A DNA stretch of 46,612 nt from Ichthyobacteriaceae bacterium (GTDB lineage: Bacteria; Bacteroidota; Bacteroidia; Flavobacteriales; JADGDT01): NCBI GenBank assembly GCA_023145615.1, contig JAGLDK010000046.1, positions 1-46,612 on the forward strand, given 5' to 3'. The position numbers were made by a program, and so were the translations under genes. Shown in pieces: positions 24,974 through 34,440 of this stretch (its first letter is position 1; every line of letters starts with the position of its first letter). The notes beneath the pieces are model-generated. The model made no database searches and was not told the origin of the DNA. It saw only the letters and a list, made by a program, of their open reading frames with translations.

Positions 24974-26578
24974 TTACAGTTTCTGAAAGAAATCATTTCC
25001 TTTATCATCGGTAATAATAAATGCAGGGAAATTTACTATTTCTATTTTTCGTACTGCTTCCATTCCTAATTCTGGAAAATCAATAACCTCAACCGATTTT
25101 ATATTTTCCTCGGCTAATAAAGCTGCAGGTCCACCAATCGATCCTAAATAAAAACCTCCGAACTTACTACAAGCATCAATCATTTGCTGAGATCTATTAC
25201 CTTTTGCAAGCATAATCATACTTCCACCTTTTTCTTGAAACGGTGCAACATACGGATCCATTCGTCCGGCAGTTGTTGGTCCGAAACTTCCCGAAGGTTT
25301 TCCTTTAGGAGTTTTTGCAGGTCCGGCGTAATATATTGGATGATTTTTAAAATATTCGGGCATTTCTTCCCCGTTTTTCAACATTTCCATAATACGAGCA
25401 TGAGCCATATCTCGAGCCACAATTAAAGTACCTCTTAAATTTAAACGAGTTTTAATAGGATATTTAGTAAGCTCTTTTAAAATATCGTTCATAGGCTGAT
25501 TCAAATCAATTTCAACAGCAGGCTCTAAATGTGGTGCCTTTGCAGGTAAATATTTTTCAGGATTTTTTTCTAATTGCTCAACAAATATTCCTTCAGCAGT
25601 AATTTTTCCTTTTATATTTCTGTCGGCACTACAAGACACTCCAAGCCCAACAGGATTTGATGCTGCATGACGAGGCAAACGAATTACACGCACATCGTGT
25701 GCAAAATATTTACCTCCAAACTGTGCTCCTATTCCAGCTTCTTCGGTTATTACTTTAACAATTTTCTCCCATTCTAAATCTCTAAAAGCTCTACCCCCAT
25801 CGTTACCCGTTGTTGGTAAATTATCGTAATATCCTGCCGATGCTAACTTAACAGTTTTAAGGTTTGCCTCTGCCGATGTACCACCAATTACCAAAGCCAA
25901 ATGATAAGGCGGACAAGCAGCCGTACCCAAATCCATTAATCTGCTTTTTACAAAATCTCTTAAATTTTCATCGGTTAATAAAGCCTTAGTTTTTTGATAC
26001 AAGAAAGTTTTATTTGCCGATCCCCCACCTTTTGCCATAAACAGAAACTTATACTCGTTTCCTTGCTGAGAATAAATATCAATTTGAGCCGGTAAGTTTG
26101 TTCCTGTATTTTTTTCCTTCATCATTGTTAATGGCACAACCTGAGAAAAACGTAAATTTTTATCCTGATAAGTATCGTAAACACCTTTCGATAATTCTTC
26201 GGCATCGTTTACACCCGTATAAACACCTTCTCCTTTTTTACCCATTATAATTGCTGTACCAGTATCTTGGCAACTTGGCAACTCTTCATTGGCAGAAGTT
26301 ACAGCGTTTTTAAGCAAAGCATAAGCCACAAACTGATCGTTTGATGTGGCTTCGGGATCTTCTAAAATATTTACAAGTTTTTGAAGATGAGTAGGACGTA
26401 AATAAAACGAAACATCAGACATAGCCTCTTTTGCTAACAATTGCAATGCCTCTGGTGCAATTTTCAAAATCTGTCGTCCATCAAAGTCATTTACAGAAAC
26501 ATGATTTTTCGATAATAATCTATATTCAGTAGTATCTTTCTCTATCGGGAAAGGTTCTTGATAAAAAAACTCACTCAT
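24974..26578 (-). CDS. Class I (iron-sulfur) fumarate hydratase
   Basis: Interconverts fumarate and malate in the TCA cycle; oxygen-sensitive 4Fe-4S enzyme of 534 aa, the full length of the fused alpha-beta form. Cluster cysteines are Cys103 in PSCQDTGTA, Cys222 in TAACPPYH and Cys316 in GVSCSADRN. The C-terminal swivelling domain has [16 protein letters not shown] and the KGNRSQ loop. ATG start. Monocistronic with its own terminator. Confidence 0.95.
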   Translation of the reverse strand: MSEFFYQEPFPIEKDTTEYRLLSKNHVSVNDFDGRQILKIAPEALQLLAKEAMSDVSFYLRPTHLQKLVNILEDPEATSNDQFVAYALLKNAVTSANEELPSCQDTGTAIIMGKKGEGVYTGVNDAEELSKGVYDTYQDKNLRFSQVVPLTMMKEKNTGTNLPAQIDIYSQQGNEYKFLFMAKGGGSANKTFLYQKTKALLTDENLRDFVKSRLMDLGTAACPPYHLALVIGGTSAEANLKTVKLASAGYYDNLPTTGNDGGRAFRDLEWEKIVKVITEEAGIGAQFGGKYFAHDVRVIRLPRHAASNPVGLGVSCSADRNIKGKITAEGIFVEQLEKNPEKYLPAKAPHLEPAVEIDLNQPMNDILKELTKYPIKTRLNLRGTLIVARDMAHARIMEMLKNGEEMPEYFKNHPIYYAGPAKTPKGKPSGSFGPTTAGRMDPYVAPFQEKGGSMIMLAKGNRSQQMIDACSKFGGFYLGSIGGPAALLAEENIKSVEVIDFPELGMEAVRKIEIVNFPAFIITDDKGNDFFQKL

Positions 26579-26780
26579 TACTATTAGTATATTTTGGTTA
26601 TATTTTGCAGTAAATACAATTATTAGTTTCTAAAAGTAATTTTCAATATATAATATCAATTAAAAATTTAAGTGATATTATAATTTCTCATGATAGTTAC
26701 TTTATCTAAATATTGTACAATACCAAAGTATAAAATGTATGCATTATTACAAGTGATATTTGTCATAACCAAAACAGTTT

Positions 26781-27776
26781 TTACAACTTTGTAAAAACAT
26801 CTTTTTTACCAATATAATATTCCTTTACCACGCTTTTAACACCATAATAATCAACCGAAAAATTAGGCATTAATTTACGCTGTTGCAAAGCATATTTCAA
26901 CATAAAATAAAAACTAAAATGTGCTTTTATAATGGCAAATGTATGTTTTGGTTTTAAATCGAATAGAAATTTAGCACCTGCAATTCCATCAAGTACCAAA
27001 CGAGAAAGTATAACAGGAAGTATTTTATTAGAAGGAAGATTTTTAACCAAAGTAACTAAAGAATTACGAAAATTTAAATATGTTTTTTTAGGATTACTAC
27101 TATTTAAAGTAGCTCCACCAACATGATAAACAACCGAACTTGATACATATTTAATTTTGTATCCATAATTAATAGTTCTCCAACATAGGTCTATTTCTTC
27201 CATATGTGCAAAATAGTTTTCATCGAAACCACCTAATTTATTAAAAACATCTTTACGTATAAAAAAACATGCACCCGAAGCCCAAAATATATCCTGTTCG
27301 TTATTATATTGACCTTTATCTTCTTCTACCGTATTAAAAATTCGTCCTCTACAATACGGGTAACCAAAACTATCAATAAAACCACCACCAGCACCGGCAT
27401 ATTCAAATTTACTTTTGTTTTTATAGTCTAGTATTTTAGGTTGAATAATTGCAGTATTTTTATCCAATAAAAATTTATCAACCACCGGATTCAACCAATT
27501 TTCAGTAACCTCAATATCAGAATTAACCAACACAAAAATATCGGCATCAACATGTTTTAAAGAATCGTTGTAACCTTTGGCATAACCTCCATTTGCTGAA
27601 TTTTGAATTATAGTAACATCAGGAAAATTATTTTTTATAAACTCAACCGAATTGTCTGTTGATGCATTATCTGCAACAATAACTTCGGCATTACCCGAAT
27701 ATTTAACCACACTTGGCACAAACTTTTTTAACAACTCTTTTCCGTTCCAATTAAGGATTACAACAGCTACTTTCAA
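26781..27776 (-). CDS. Family 2 glycosyltransferase
   Basis: GT-A fold enzyme with VAVVILNWNG at the N-terminus, ADNASTDNSVEFI, the nucleotide-metal motif NSDIEV and, further on, FFIRKDVFNKLGGFDENYF with EEIDLCWR, as in rhamnosyl- and related sugar transferases for surface polysaccharide. Donor and acceptor are unknown. The frame is open to a GTG at 27815, but that codon lies inside the promoter -7 box; TTG at 27776 gives the normal family N-terminus (KVAVVILNW) about 20 nt after the predicted transcript start. Confidence 0.85.
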   Translation of the reverse strand: MKVAVVILNWNGKELLKKFVPSVVKYSGNAEVIVADNASTDNSVEFIKNNFPDVTIIQNSANGGYAKGYNDSLKHVDADIFVLVNSDIEVTENWLNPVVDKFLLDKNTAIIQPKILDYKNKSKFEYAGAGGGFIDSFGYPYCRGRIFNTVEEDKGQYNNEQDIFWASGACFFIRKDVFNKLGGFDENYFAHMEEIDLCWRTINYGYKIKYVSSSVVYHVGGATLNSSNPKKTYLNFRNSLVTLVKNLPSNKILPVILSRLVLDGIAGAKFLFDLKPKHTFAIIKAHFSFYFMLKYALQQRKLMPNFSVDYYGVKSVVKEYYIGKKDVFTKL

Positions 27777-27802
27777 TATTGGTTGGTTTTTATGAATTTC
27801 TG

Positions 27803-27838
27803 CAAATATATACACTTAGGCATATTAACAACTATCAA
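27803..27838 (-). promoter_or_regulatory. Promoter of the glycosyltransferase gene
   Basis: Minus-strand TATATTTG (27803-27810) followed by CAG, preceded by TTG after an 18-nt spacer. The predicted start near 27796 supports translation from TTG 27776. Confidence 0.5.
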
Positions 27839-27975
27839 AAGTAAAAATGCATAATATTCTATGTTTTTTGTTAAAAGTTCATACTTTTAAATCTTAATAA
27901 TTACCCGTAAAATAGGCTTAATAAAAAATATATTTTACCTATAAATCATATACTAATAAATAGTAGTATTTTAAC

Positions 27976-27983
27976 TACCTTTG
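27976..27983 (+). promoter_or_regulatory. -7 box upstream of the 75-aa membrane protein
   Basis: TACCTTTG followed by CA, a strong match to the Bacteroidota -7 consensus, 20 nt before ATG 28003. No clear -33 TTG. Confidence 0.5.
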
Positions 27984-28002
27984 CAAAAATTTATAATCAA
28001 AC

Positions 28003-28230
28003 ATGGATAATAAAACAAAACTACGCATTCCAACAATCATACTATTCATTACCACTGCATTATCGGGAGGATATTTAGCATATATTCAATTTAATGGTTC
28101 GGATAATATTTATGCAAAACTAATTTCTTTATTGATTTTTGTTTCCTCAATGTATTTATCTACTAAAAATTGGGTAAAAGAAAATCCTGAAAAAAATAAA
28201 AAAACTTGGTCGGAATCTGATAGAGTTTAA
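28003..28230 (+). CDS. Small two-helix membrane protein, unknown
   Basis: 75 aa with two hydrophobic segments (about 10-28 and 37-54) and a charged C-terminal tail ending in KKTWSESDRV. I do not recognise a family. It is supported by an ATG directly after a good -7 box. The next gene starts about 185 nt later behind its own promoter-like site, so it is probably monocistronic. Confidence 0.6.
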   Translation: MDNKTKLRIPTIILFITTALSGGYLAYIQFNGSDNIYAKLISLLIFVSSMYLSTKNWVKENPEKNKKTWSESDRV

Positions 28231-28379
28231 TTTATACTGATATTATATATTTTAATATCACCTTGCTTTTATTTCTGTTTAAAGATTAAAACATATAGAC
28301 TAAACTAAAAAGCAGACAGTTATTAAATAGAAATTACGCTTATAATATCTATTTTTACTGTAAAAGTAAAATCATATAA

Positions 28380-28398
28380 CTGTTAATTTTGTTAACAG
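28380..28398 (+). promoter_or_regulatory. Perfect dyad over the -7 box of the Smr gene
   Basis: CTGTTAA-N5-TTAACAG is a perfect 7-bp inverted repeat; TAATTTTG (28384-28391), a fit to TAnnTTTG, lies inside it. It lies 17 nt before ATG 28416. The position suits a repressor operator. Confidence 0.4.
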
Positions 28399-28415
28399 TA
28401 GTTAATTATATTAAT

Positions 28416-28958
28416 ATGAGTTTTAAAGTAGGCGATAAAGTTACGTTTGTTGACGAGGCTATTGATGGTGTTGTAATTTCGGTATCGAGTAAGTGTATTG
28501 GAGTTGAAACTGAAGATGGTTTTGAGGTTGAATGTAACAGAAAAGAAATCGCAAAACGTAGTTTCGACAACGATATGTCGAATTTTATTGATGATAATAA
28601 GTTGAGTAGCATTTTAGAAGAAAAAAATGCCGATAATGTTAAACGTAGCAACAATAAAAGTCAGAAAAAAAACAATGATAATTTAACGGTTATAGATTTA
28701 CATATTGAAAAGCTTAAACCAAATTATCATAATTTAGATAGATTTGATATTCTTGAGCATCAACTTAGCCAAGCCGAATATGTTTTGAATAAGGCAATGA
28801 AAACCGGAAAATCGGGAATTGTTTTTATACACGGATACGGTGATGGTATACTAAGAGATGCAATACACAGAATGTTGCGTAACAATTATAAGCTTCATTT
28901 TCACGATGCAAATTATGTAAAGTATGGCGAAGGTGCAACTGAAGCTATATTCATATAA
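28416..28958 (+). CDS. Smr-domain protein (DUF2027-like N-terminus)
   Basis: 181 aa. An N-terminal small beta domain (FKVGDKVTFVDEAIDGVV) is followed by a charged linker and a C-terminal Smr domain with VIDLHIEKL and the signature IVFIHGYGDGILRDAIHRML. Smr domains bind or cut branched nucleic acids, or act on stalled ribosomes; which applies here is not known. TTG 28389 upstream is open but lies in the -7 box, so ATG 28416 is chosen. The next gene follows after 27 nt, so the two probably form an operon. Confidence 0.85.
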   Translation: MSFKVGDKVTFVDEAIDGVVISVSSKCIGVETEDGFEVECNRKEIAKRSFDNDMSNFIDDNKLSSILEEKNADNVKRSNNKSQKKNNDNLTVIDLHIEKLKPNYHNLDRFDILEHQLSQAEYVLNKAMKTGKSGIVFIHGYGDGILRDAIHRMLRNNYKLHFHDANYVKYGEGATEAIFI

Positions 28959-28985
28959 TTTTAATTAAATGTTTACAGTAGGCAA

Positions 28986-30164
28986 ATGCCTCAAACAACA
29001 ACAAACAATATGGGACAACAGGATTACAAAATGATTGCCAAAACACTTTTTGGACTTGAAGAAGTATTAGAAAAAGAATTAATGATTTTGGGAGCCAAAA
29101 ATGTTAAAACTTTTAACAGAGGTGTTGAGTTTGAAGGCGATAAAGGTTTTATGTATAAAGCCAATTTATGGTTGCGTACTGCTTTACGTATTTTAAAACC
29201 TATTAATCATTTTAAGGTTAAAAACGAAGATCAATTATACCGAAATATTTCGTCAATTGCATGGGAAGATATTTTTGATGTAGACAGCACTTTTGCCATT
29301 GATGCAACTGTAATGTCGGATCATTTCCGCCACTCTCAATATGCAGCACTTAGAGTAAAAGATGCTATTGTTGATAGATTTAAAAGCATTAAAGACGAAC
29401 GTCCTAATGTTGATACAAAGCACCCTAATATTAGAATAAACATACACATTAGTCATGATGAATGTACTGTTTCTTTAGATAGTTCGGGAGATTCGTTACA
29501 CAAACGTGGTTATAAAACCGAAATAAATATTGCACCAATTAACGAGGTTTTAGCCGCTGGTATGATAAAACTTTCGGGTTGGGAAGGAAATACAAACTTT
29601 GTTGATCCAATGTGTGGGTCGGGTACTATTTTGGTTGAAGCAGCTATGATTGCTCTAAATATTCCTGCCGGAATACACCGTAAAGAATTTGGATTTGAGC
29701 GTTGGAAAGATTTTGATGAAGATTTATTTGAATTAATTAGAGAGAAAGCTCTTGACAAAGAAAAAACTTTCCACCACAAAATAATTGGATACGATATACA
29801 TTATCCTACAGTAACTAAGGCACACATAAATATTGAGAATGCTTTATTCGATGATTTAATTGAAGTTGAAAAAGCCGATTTCTTTGATACTGAAAAACCA
29901 GAAGGGCCTACTTTAGTAATGTTCAACCCTCCTTACGGAGAGCGACTTGAAGCTGAAACTCCGGTTATGTATAAAAGTATTGGAGACACATTAAAGCAGG
30001 GTTATCAAGGTGCTGATGCTTGGATTATTTCGTCAGACTTACAGGCTCTTAAAAATGTTGGTTTAAAAACTTCAAGAAAAGTAAAACTTTTTAACGGTAA
30101 ACTTGAAACTCGTTTTGTTAAATACGAAATGTACGCAGGTACTAAAAGAACAAGAAGAGAGTAA
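28986..30164 (+). CDS. THUMP-domain RNA methyltransferase (RlmL/YpsC-like)
   Basis: A 392-aa SAM-dependent guanine-N2 RNA methyltransferase. The N-terminal part (TLFGLEEVLEKELMILGAKN) is the usual start of the THUMP/ferredoxin-like region, with HKRGYK before the methylase domain. SAM motif: FVDPMCGSGTILVEAAMIAL. Catalytic motif: MFNPPYGERLE (NPPY). It corresponds to the first half of E. coli RlmL, without the RlmK part, like Bacillus YpsC. The substrate is probably 23S rRNA (inference). Possible later start at Met9. Confidence 0.88.
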   Translation: MPQTTTNNMGQQDYKMIAKTLFGLEEVLEKELMILGAKNVKTFNRGVEFEGDKGFMYKANLWLRTALRILKPINHFKVKNEDQLYRNISSIAWEDIFDVDSTFAIDATVMSDHFRHSQYAALRVKDAIVDRFKSIKDERPNVDTKHPNIRINIHISHDECTVSLDSSGDSLHKRGYKTEINIAPINEVLAAGMIKLSGWEGNTNFVDPMCGSGTILVEAAMIALNIPAGIHRKEFGFERWKDFDEDLFELIREKALDKEKTFHHKIIGYDIHYPTVTKAHINIENALFDDLIEVEKADFFDTEKPEGPTLVMFNPPYGERLEAETPVMYKSIGDTLKQGYQGADAWIISSDLQALKNVGLKTSRKVKLFNGKLETRFVKYEMYAGTKRTRRE

Positions 30165-30265
30165 TTACTAATGGTTAATTATTTGGATTCCATAACAAAT
30201 TAGTGGAATTATTTTTAACAGTACTATTTAGTTTTATCAATCATTTTGTAAAAGAAACAAAATAC

Positions 30266-30310
30266 AAATAAATTTGTCCTGCCTTTTTTTAAGGTGGGAC
30301 AAATTTATTT
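30266..30310 (+). terminator. Long hairpin after the RNA methyltransferase gene
   Basis: The stem of about 20 bp (30266-30285 with 30291-30310) includes two G-T wobble pairs and a T-only loop. A U tract after it is weak, so it may be a terminator or a stability hairpin. Confidence 0.6.
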
Positions 30311-30388
30311 ATAACGGTTTATTACTCCTATATATATACAACAACATTACGCAAACAGCACTAAAAACAAACACAACCAATTAAAAAA

Positions 30389-31297
30389 ATGACAATAGAA
30401 ACAAACAGAAGCAAAGGATATTTATTTGCATTTTTATCAACATTAGCAATGTCTAATGTTTACATTTTTAGTAAATCGGCTCTTAATGAAATTAGCTTAC
30501 CTCAGTTTGGATTTTACTGGTTTGCAACCGCATTAGTAATGTTAGTTGCAATTATGTTTTACAGAGGAAATTCAGGCGAATTTAAAAATATAACCAAGCA
30601 ACAATATTTAAAACTTGCGTTTATTGGAGTTATGGAAACCATTGTTGCGGGTTCGTTTTTCATGTCGATAAATACCATTGACAATCCTGCTATTGTATCC
30701 TTTTTAGGTAATATGAAACCTATATTTGTTATTACTTTTGGCTACTTTTTATTAAACGAAAAATATTCGGGAATAGAAATACTTGGACTTTTGGCAACCC
30801 TTGCCGGAGGTGTTATTTTAGGGTACAAGCCCAATATGACTTTTCAGATGCTATATGATGGAGGTATTATTTTCATACTTATATCAATGTTAGTAGGTAC
30901 TATAAATATGATTTTTGTTAGAAAAAATCCTATTAAAGTTCCTTCTGTAATAATGTCGATAAACCGATCATTTTACTTATTTATGGCATCAGTAATATTT
31001 TTATTTATGTCAGGAGAATCTTTAAGCATTCCACAATCGGCAATGATTAACGTAACATTAGGATCGTTATTAGGTCCGGTTTTAGGTTCAATAGCATCGT
31101 ATGCAGCCATTAAAAACTTAGAAGTTGGTAGAATGTCGTTAATAAGTACATCGAAAGGAATTTTTGTTTTGATAGGTGCGTATTTTGTATTCGGAAAATT
31201 ACCCGAAAACATTCAACTATTTGGTGGTTTTTTAACAATTTTAGGAGTTGTAATTATTACGCTAAGTAAAAAACTAAAAAAGAAACCTAAACAATAA
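30389..31297 (+). CDS. EamA-family (DMT) transporter
   Basis: 302-aa inner-membrane protein with about ten hydrophobic segments in two homologous halves. The second half holds IASYAAIKNLEVGRMSLIST and the first MFYRGNSG and ETIVAGSFFMSINTI, consistent with EamA drug/metabolite exporters. A Lys-rich tail ends the protein. The substrate is unknown. It ends 12 nt before the convergent gene on the other strand with no terminator hairpin in between. Confidence 0.85.
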   Translation: MTIETNRSKGYLFAFLSTLAMSNVYIFSKSALNEISLPQFGFYWFATALVMLVAIMFYRGNSGEFKNITKQQYLKLAFIGVMETIVAGSFFMSINTIDNPAIVSFLGNMKPIFVITFGYFLLNEKYSGIEILGLLATLAGGVILGYKPNMTFQMLYDGGIIFILISMLVGTINMIFVRKNPIKVPSVIMSINRSFYLFMASVIFLFMSGESLSIPQSAMINVTLGSLLGPVLGSIASYAAIKNLEVGRMSLISTSKGIFVLIGAYFVFGKLPENIQLFGGFLTILGVVIITLSKKLKKKPKQ

Positions 31298-31309
31298 ACA
31301 ACCCATTAA

Positions 31310-32281
31310 TTAAAGCAATAAAAGATCAATATAAATTGGTAAATGATCAGAGAAACCTCCGTTATATTTAAACCCTATAAATGTACGGTTTGGTTTAAAA
31401 CCTAAATATTTTTCATCTTTTTGAAGGATAAATTTTTCGGAAAACACATTTGCTGTTTCCGAAAAATTTATCCTTTTATTTTTTGAATTAATATTATCCG
31501 ACACCAAAAAATGATCTAATCTTGCCCATTTGCCATGAAATTTATGTGTGCCTTGTTTTGCCGATACCAGACGTAAATTAGCATTATTGTTTAAATGTTT
31601 TATGCTGATATTATTTGGAGTATCGTTTAAATCGCCCATAACAACAATGTTGGGATTTTTAAAAACAGCATTTAAACTATCCGTAATACTTAAAACCAAA
31701 TTTGCAGCAGCCATACGTTTGTGTTCCGAATTTTTATATCCGCTATATCTCGATGGAAAATGTGCTACCATAACATGCAATGTATCTCCTCCGGGCATTA
31801 TCCCTTTTGCATAAAGCAACTCTCTTGATTGTTGTTTTTTCCCGTTAACAAACAAAGTATAAAACTTAGTATTTAACACAAAAAACTTTTCTTTTCGGTA
31901 AAGCAAAGCAACATCAATACCTCTGAAATCGGGAGATTGATGGTGTATTATTTTGTAATTCCATTTGCGCAAAACATCAGTATAAATTAGTTTTTTAAGC
32001 ACAGTATCATTTTCAACCTCAGCCAAACCAACCAAATCAGGAGCCTCCCACTCTCCAGCTACTTTTATAACTTTTGCAATGTTTTTAAGTTTCTTCCAAA
32101 ATTTATAATTCGTCCAATTACGTTCTCCATTCTTTGTAAAAGCCTCGTCGTAAGTATCGGGATTATCATAAGTATCAAACAAATTCTCTACATTATAAAA
32201 AAGTATTCTGAAATTTTTACTTGGATTAGTTGGAGATAATAATATTGTAGCAAAAAATAAGGAAAGTAATACGTTTTTCAT
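31310..32281 (-). CDS. Secreted endonuclease/exonuclease/phosphatase-fold protein
   Basis: 323 aa with an N-terminal signal (about 1-20). The fold is shown by ILFYNVENLFDTYDNP, LVGLAEVEND, MVAHFPSRYSGY, VVMGDLNDTP and FSDHLPIYIDL, which carry the catalytic Asn, Glu, His and Asp of the EEP superfamily. Bacteroidota have many exported EEP proteins; the target (DNA, RNA or phosphodiester lipid) cannot be told apart here. Separate from its neighbours by a terminator upstream. Confidence 0.87.
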   Translation of the reverse strand: MKNVLLSLFFATILLSPTNPSKNFRILFYNVENLFDTYDNPDTYDEAFTKNGERNWTNYKFWKKLKNIAKVIKVAGEWEAPDLVGLAEVENDTVLKKLIYTDVLRKWNYKIIHHQSPDFRGIDVALLYRKEKFFVLNTKFYTLFVNGKKQQSRELLYAKGIMPGGDTLHVMVAHFPSRYSGYKNSEHKRMAAANLVLSITDSLNAVFKNPNIVVMGDLNDTPNNISIKHLNNNANLRLVSAKQGTHKFHGKWARLDHFLVSDNINSKNKRINFSETANVFSEKFILQKDEKYLGFKPNRTFIGFKYNGGFSDHLPIYIDLLLL

Positions 32282-32408
32282 TTAGGGTTTAAATAATGAG
32301 GTAATTTTTAATTGTAAAGGTTTACTGTGTAGTTTTAATATACAACTATATATGCAGTAAAGTAAGTACACCATAAATTTTATGGAAAATTAAAAATAGC
32401 TTAAAAAA

Positions 32409-32447
32409 AACTTTCTACAACCAAACCCATATTGATTGCAGAAAGTT
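32409..32447 (-). terminator. Terminator after the U32 gene
   Basis: A 12-bp stem (32409-32420 with 32436-32447), continuous in the minus-strand RNA through a G-U wobble, and followed there by a U tract (A run at 32403-32410). It lies about 30 nt past the U32 stop. Confidence 0.75.
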
Positions 32448-32475
32448 ATCAAGATACTACACTATAAATAATTAT

Positions 32476-34308
32476 TTACGGTCTTTTTATTTTCATAAAA
32501 CATTTATCGCAATCAAATTCTAACAAGTATTTAATTTTATTATCTGTTAAATAAAATGGCTCGTTATAACTTTGGTTTGCTTCTTCTTTTTTCTGATATG
32601 TTTTACATAATCCGAATTCGAATTTTAAACAATACTTAGTTGTCATAACTATTTTTTCAGAAAAATCGGTTTGCAATTCAAAACCTTTTTCAATATTCTC
32701 TACTCCATGACGATTATAAAAATCCTTACTTTTTTCGTTTACAATATTTGCCATATAATCAACATCGGCACTTGTAAATTTTATATCTGATTTTTTAAAC
32801 TTAGCAACTTGTTTCGGATAATTATCCTCTCTTACTTTTAATAATTCATCAATTAAATCTCTTCTGATTTCATTTAATTTAGATGCTGGAATAAAAACAG
32901 GGTTATTAATTTCAACATCAATATTATTAGTAACAAAAATTGTACTACCTAATTTCGATAATTGTTTTGTAATATTTGCAACAACACTTTCTGGGTTATT
33001 TGCAGATTCAAAATTATTTTCAATTTTAATTTCAGCCGAATTATTATTTTCATCGGTTAAATTAAACTGAATATTATTTTCGATTTCCTTAACACTTATT
33101 GAAATTTCTATTTTTCGTTTATCCGAATTCTTTAATAAATCGGTGCTGAATTTCTGATCGTTATTTCTATAAAGTTTCATGCCCGGTTGCACAGTAACTC
33201 TATCAATTAACATTAATCTATTTCCTTCGGCTTTATTTACTCTAAAACCTTGCAACTTATTATCTTCATCGAAATAACAAAGTCCATCTCCGTTATTTAG
33301 TTTTTCGTAATTATCAACTAATAACGATTGCCTTCCAACTTTTTTAACTTCAGCAATTAATTTACCAACCGATTTTGGAGTATCGAAATTGGCATTTTCT
33401 TTATGTCTACCATTTGCATAATAATCGGTATAACCTCTGTTAAAAGTTTTTTCAGAATCGGGTGTAAAAGTTATTTTAGTAACACCACTCGATGCTCTTT
33501 TATATTCGTTATTATCTTTTATAAAATCATCAATTTTACTTCTATACAACGAAACTATATTTTTAACATACCCTGCATCCTTAAGTCTTCCCTCAATTTT
33601 AAAAGACGTAACTCCAGCTTTAGCCAAATTAGGTATCGACTCCGAAAGATTTAAATCTTTCATCGACAATAAGTACTTATCCTTTGCAAAAACCTTACCA
33701 TCTGCATCTTCTAACGAATACTTCATTCTGCACGATTGAGAACACTCTCCTCTGTTTGCACTACGCCCAGTAGTGGCATAACTAAAATAACATTGCCCAC
33801 TTAAACTTACACACAAAGCACCATGCACAAAGGCTTCGAGCTCAACATTTGTGTTGTTTTTAATTTTCTGAATTTCTTTAATCGAAAGTTCTCGGGCAAG
33901 TATAACGCGTTGAAGTCCTATGTTTTCTAAAAACTGAATTTTATCAACATCAAAATTATTAGTTTGAGTACTTGCATGAATTGGTATTGGAGGCAAATCA
34001 AACTCAAGCAAACCCATATCTTGTATAATAATGGCATCGGCACCTATATTATACAAATCGTAAATTAATTGTTTTGCCAAATTAAGTTCGTTGTTATATA
34101 AAATGGTATTTATTGTAACGTAAACTTTGGCATAATACAAATGGGCATATTTTATAAGCTCAGCAATTTCATCAATATTATTTCCTACTGCCGAACGTGC
34201 ACCAAATTTACCAGCACCAATATACACAGCGTCAGCACCGTAATTTATAGCAATAATACCTTGTTCTAAATTCTTAGCCGGACACAATAACTCTAACTCC
34301 TTCTCCAT
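32476..34308 (-). CDS. U32 family protein (RlhA/TrhP-like RNA hydroxylase type)
   Basis: 610 aa. The N-terminus ELLCPAKNLEQGIIAINYGA and the block VHGALCVSLSGQCYFSYAT, then GRSANRGECSQSCRMKY, are the U32 hallmarks, with four closely spaced Cys. U32 proteins were called peptidases, but E. coli members hydroxylate tRNA or 23S rRNA, so an RNA modification role is more likely (family knowledge). The C-terminal third has additional cysteines (CLKFEFGLC, DCDKC) that could bind metal. ATG start. Confidence 0.88.
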   Translation of the reverse strand: MEKELELLCPAKNLEQGIIAINYGADAVYIGAGKFGARSAVGNNIDEIAELIKYAHLYYAKVYVTINTILYNNELNLAKQLIYDLYNIGADAIIIQDMGLLEFDLPPIPIHASTQTNNFDVDKIQFLENIGLQRVILARELSIKEIQKIKNNTNVELEAFVHGALCVSLSGQCYFSYATTGRSANRGECSQSCRMKYSLEDADGKVFAKDKYLLSMKDLNLSESIPNLAKAGVTSFKIEGRLKDAGYVKNIVSLYRSKIDDFIKDNNEYKRASSGVTKITFTPDSEKTFNRGYTDYYANGRHKENANFDTPKSVGKLIAEVKKVGRQSLLVDNYEKLNNGDGLCYFDEDNKLQGFRVNKAEGNRLMLIDRVTVQPGMKLYRNNDQKFSTDLLKNSDKRKIEISISVKEIENNIQFNLTDENNNSAEIKIENNFESANNPESVVANITKQLSKLGSTIFVTNNIDVEINNPVFIPASKLNEIRRDLIDELLKVREDNYPKQVAKFKKSDIKFTSADVDYMANIVNEKSKDFYNRHGVENIEKGFELQTDFSEKIVMTTKYCLKFEFGLCKTYQKKEEANQSYNEPFYLTDNKIKYLLEFDCDKCFMKIKRP

Positions 34309-34348
34309 TATAGTATTTCTTTAATTAATGCAGTTTTTTAAATAAACA

Positions 34349-34398
34349 AAAAAGTTACAGTGTAGTTTCTGAAATCAAAAACCACACTGTAACTTTTT
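34349..34398 (-). terminator. Terminator after the LRR gene
   Basis: A 20-bp stem (34349-34368 with 34379-34398) with one pair that is wobble in the minus-strand RNA only, and A/T runs on both sides. It starts 43 nt past the LRR stop. Confidence 0.85.
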
Positions 34399-34440
34399 AT
34401 TATATTATAATTAGCAACATCTGCCAAAGATACTACAATT

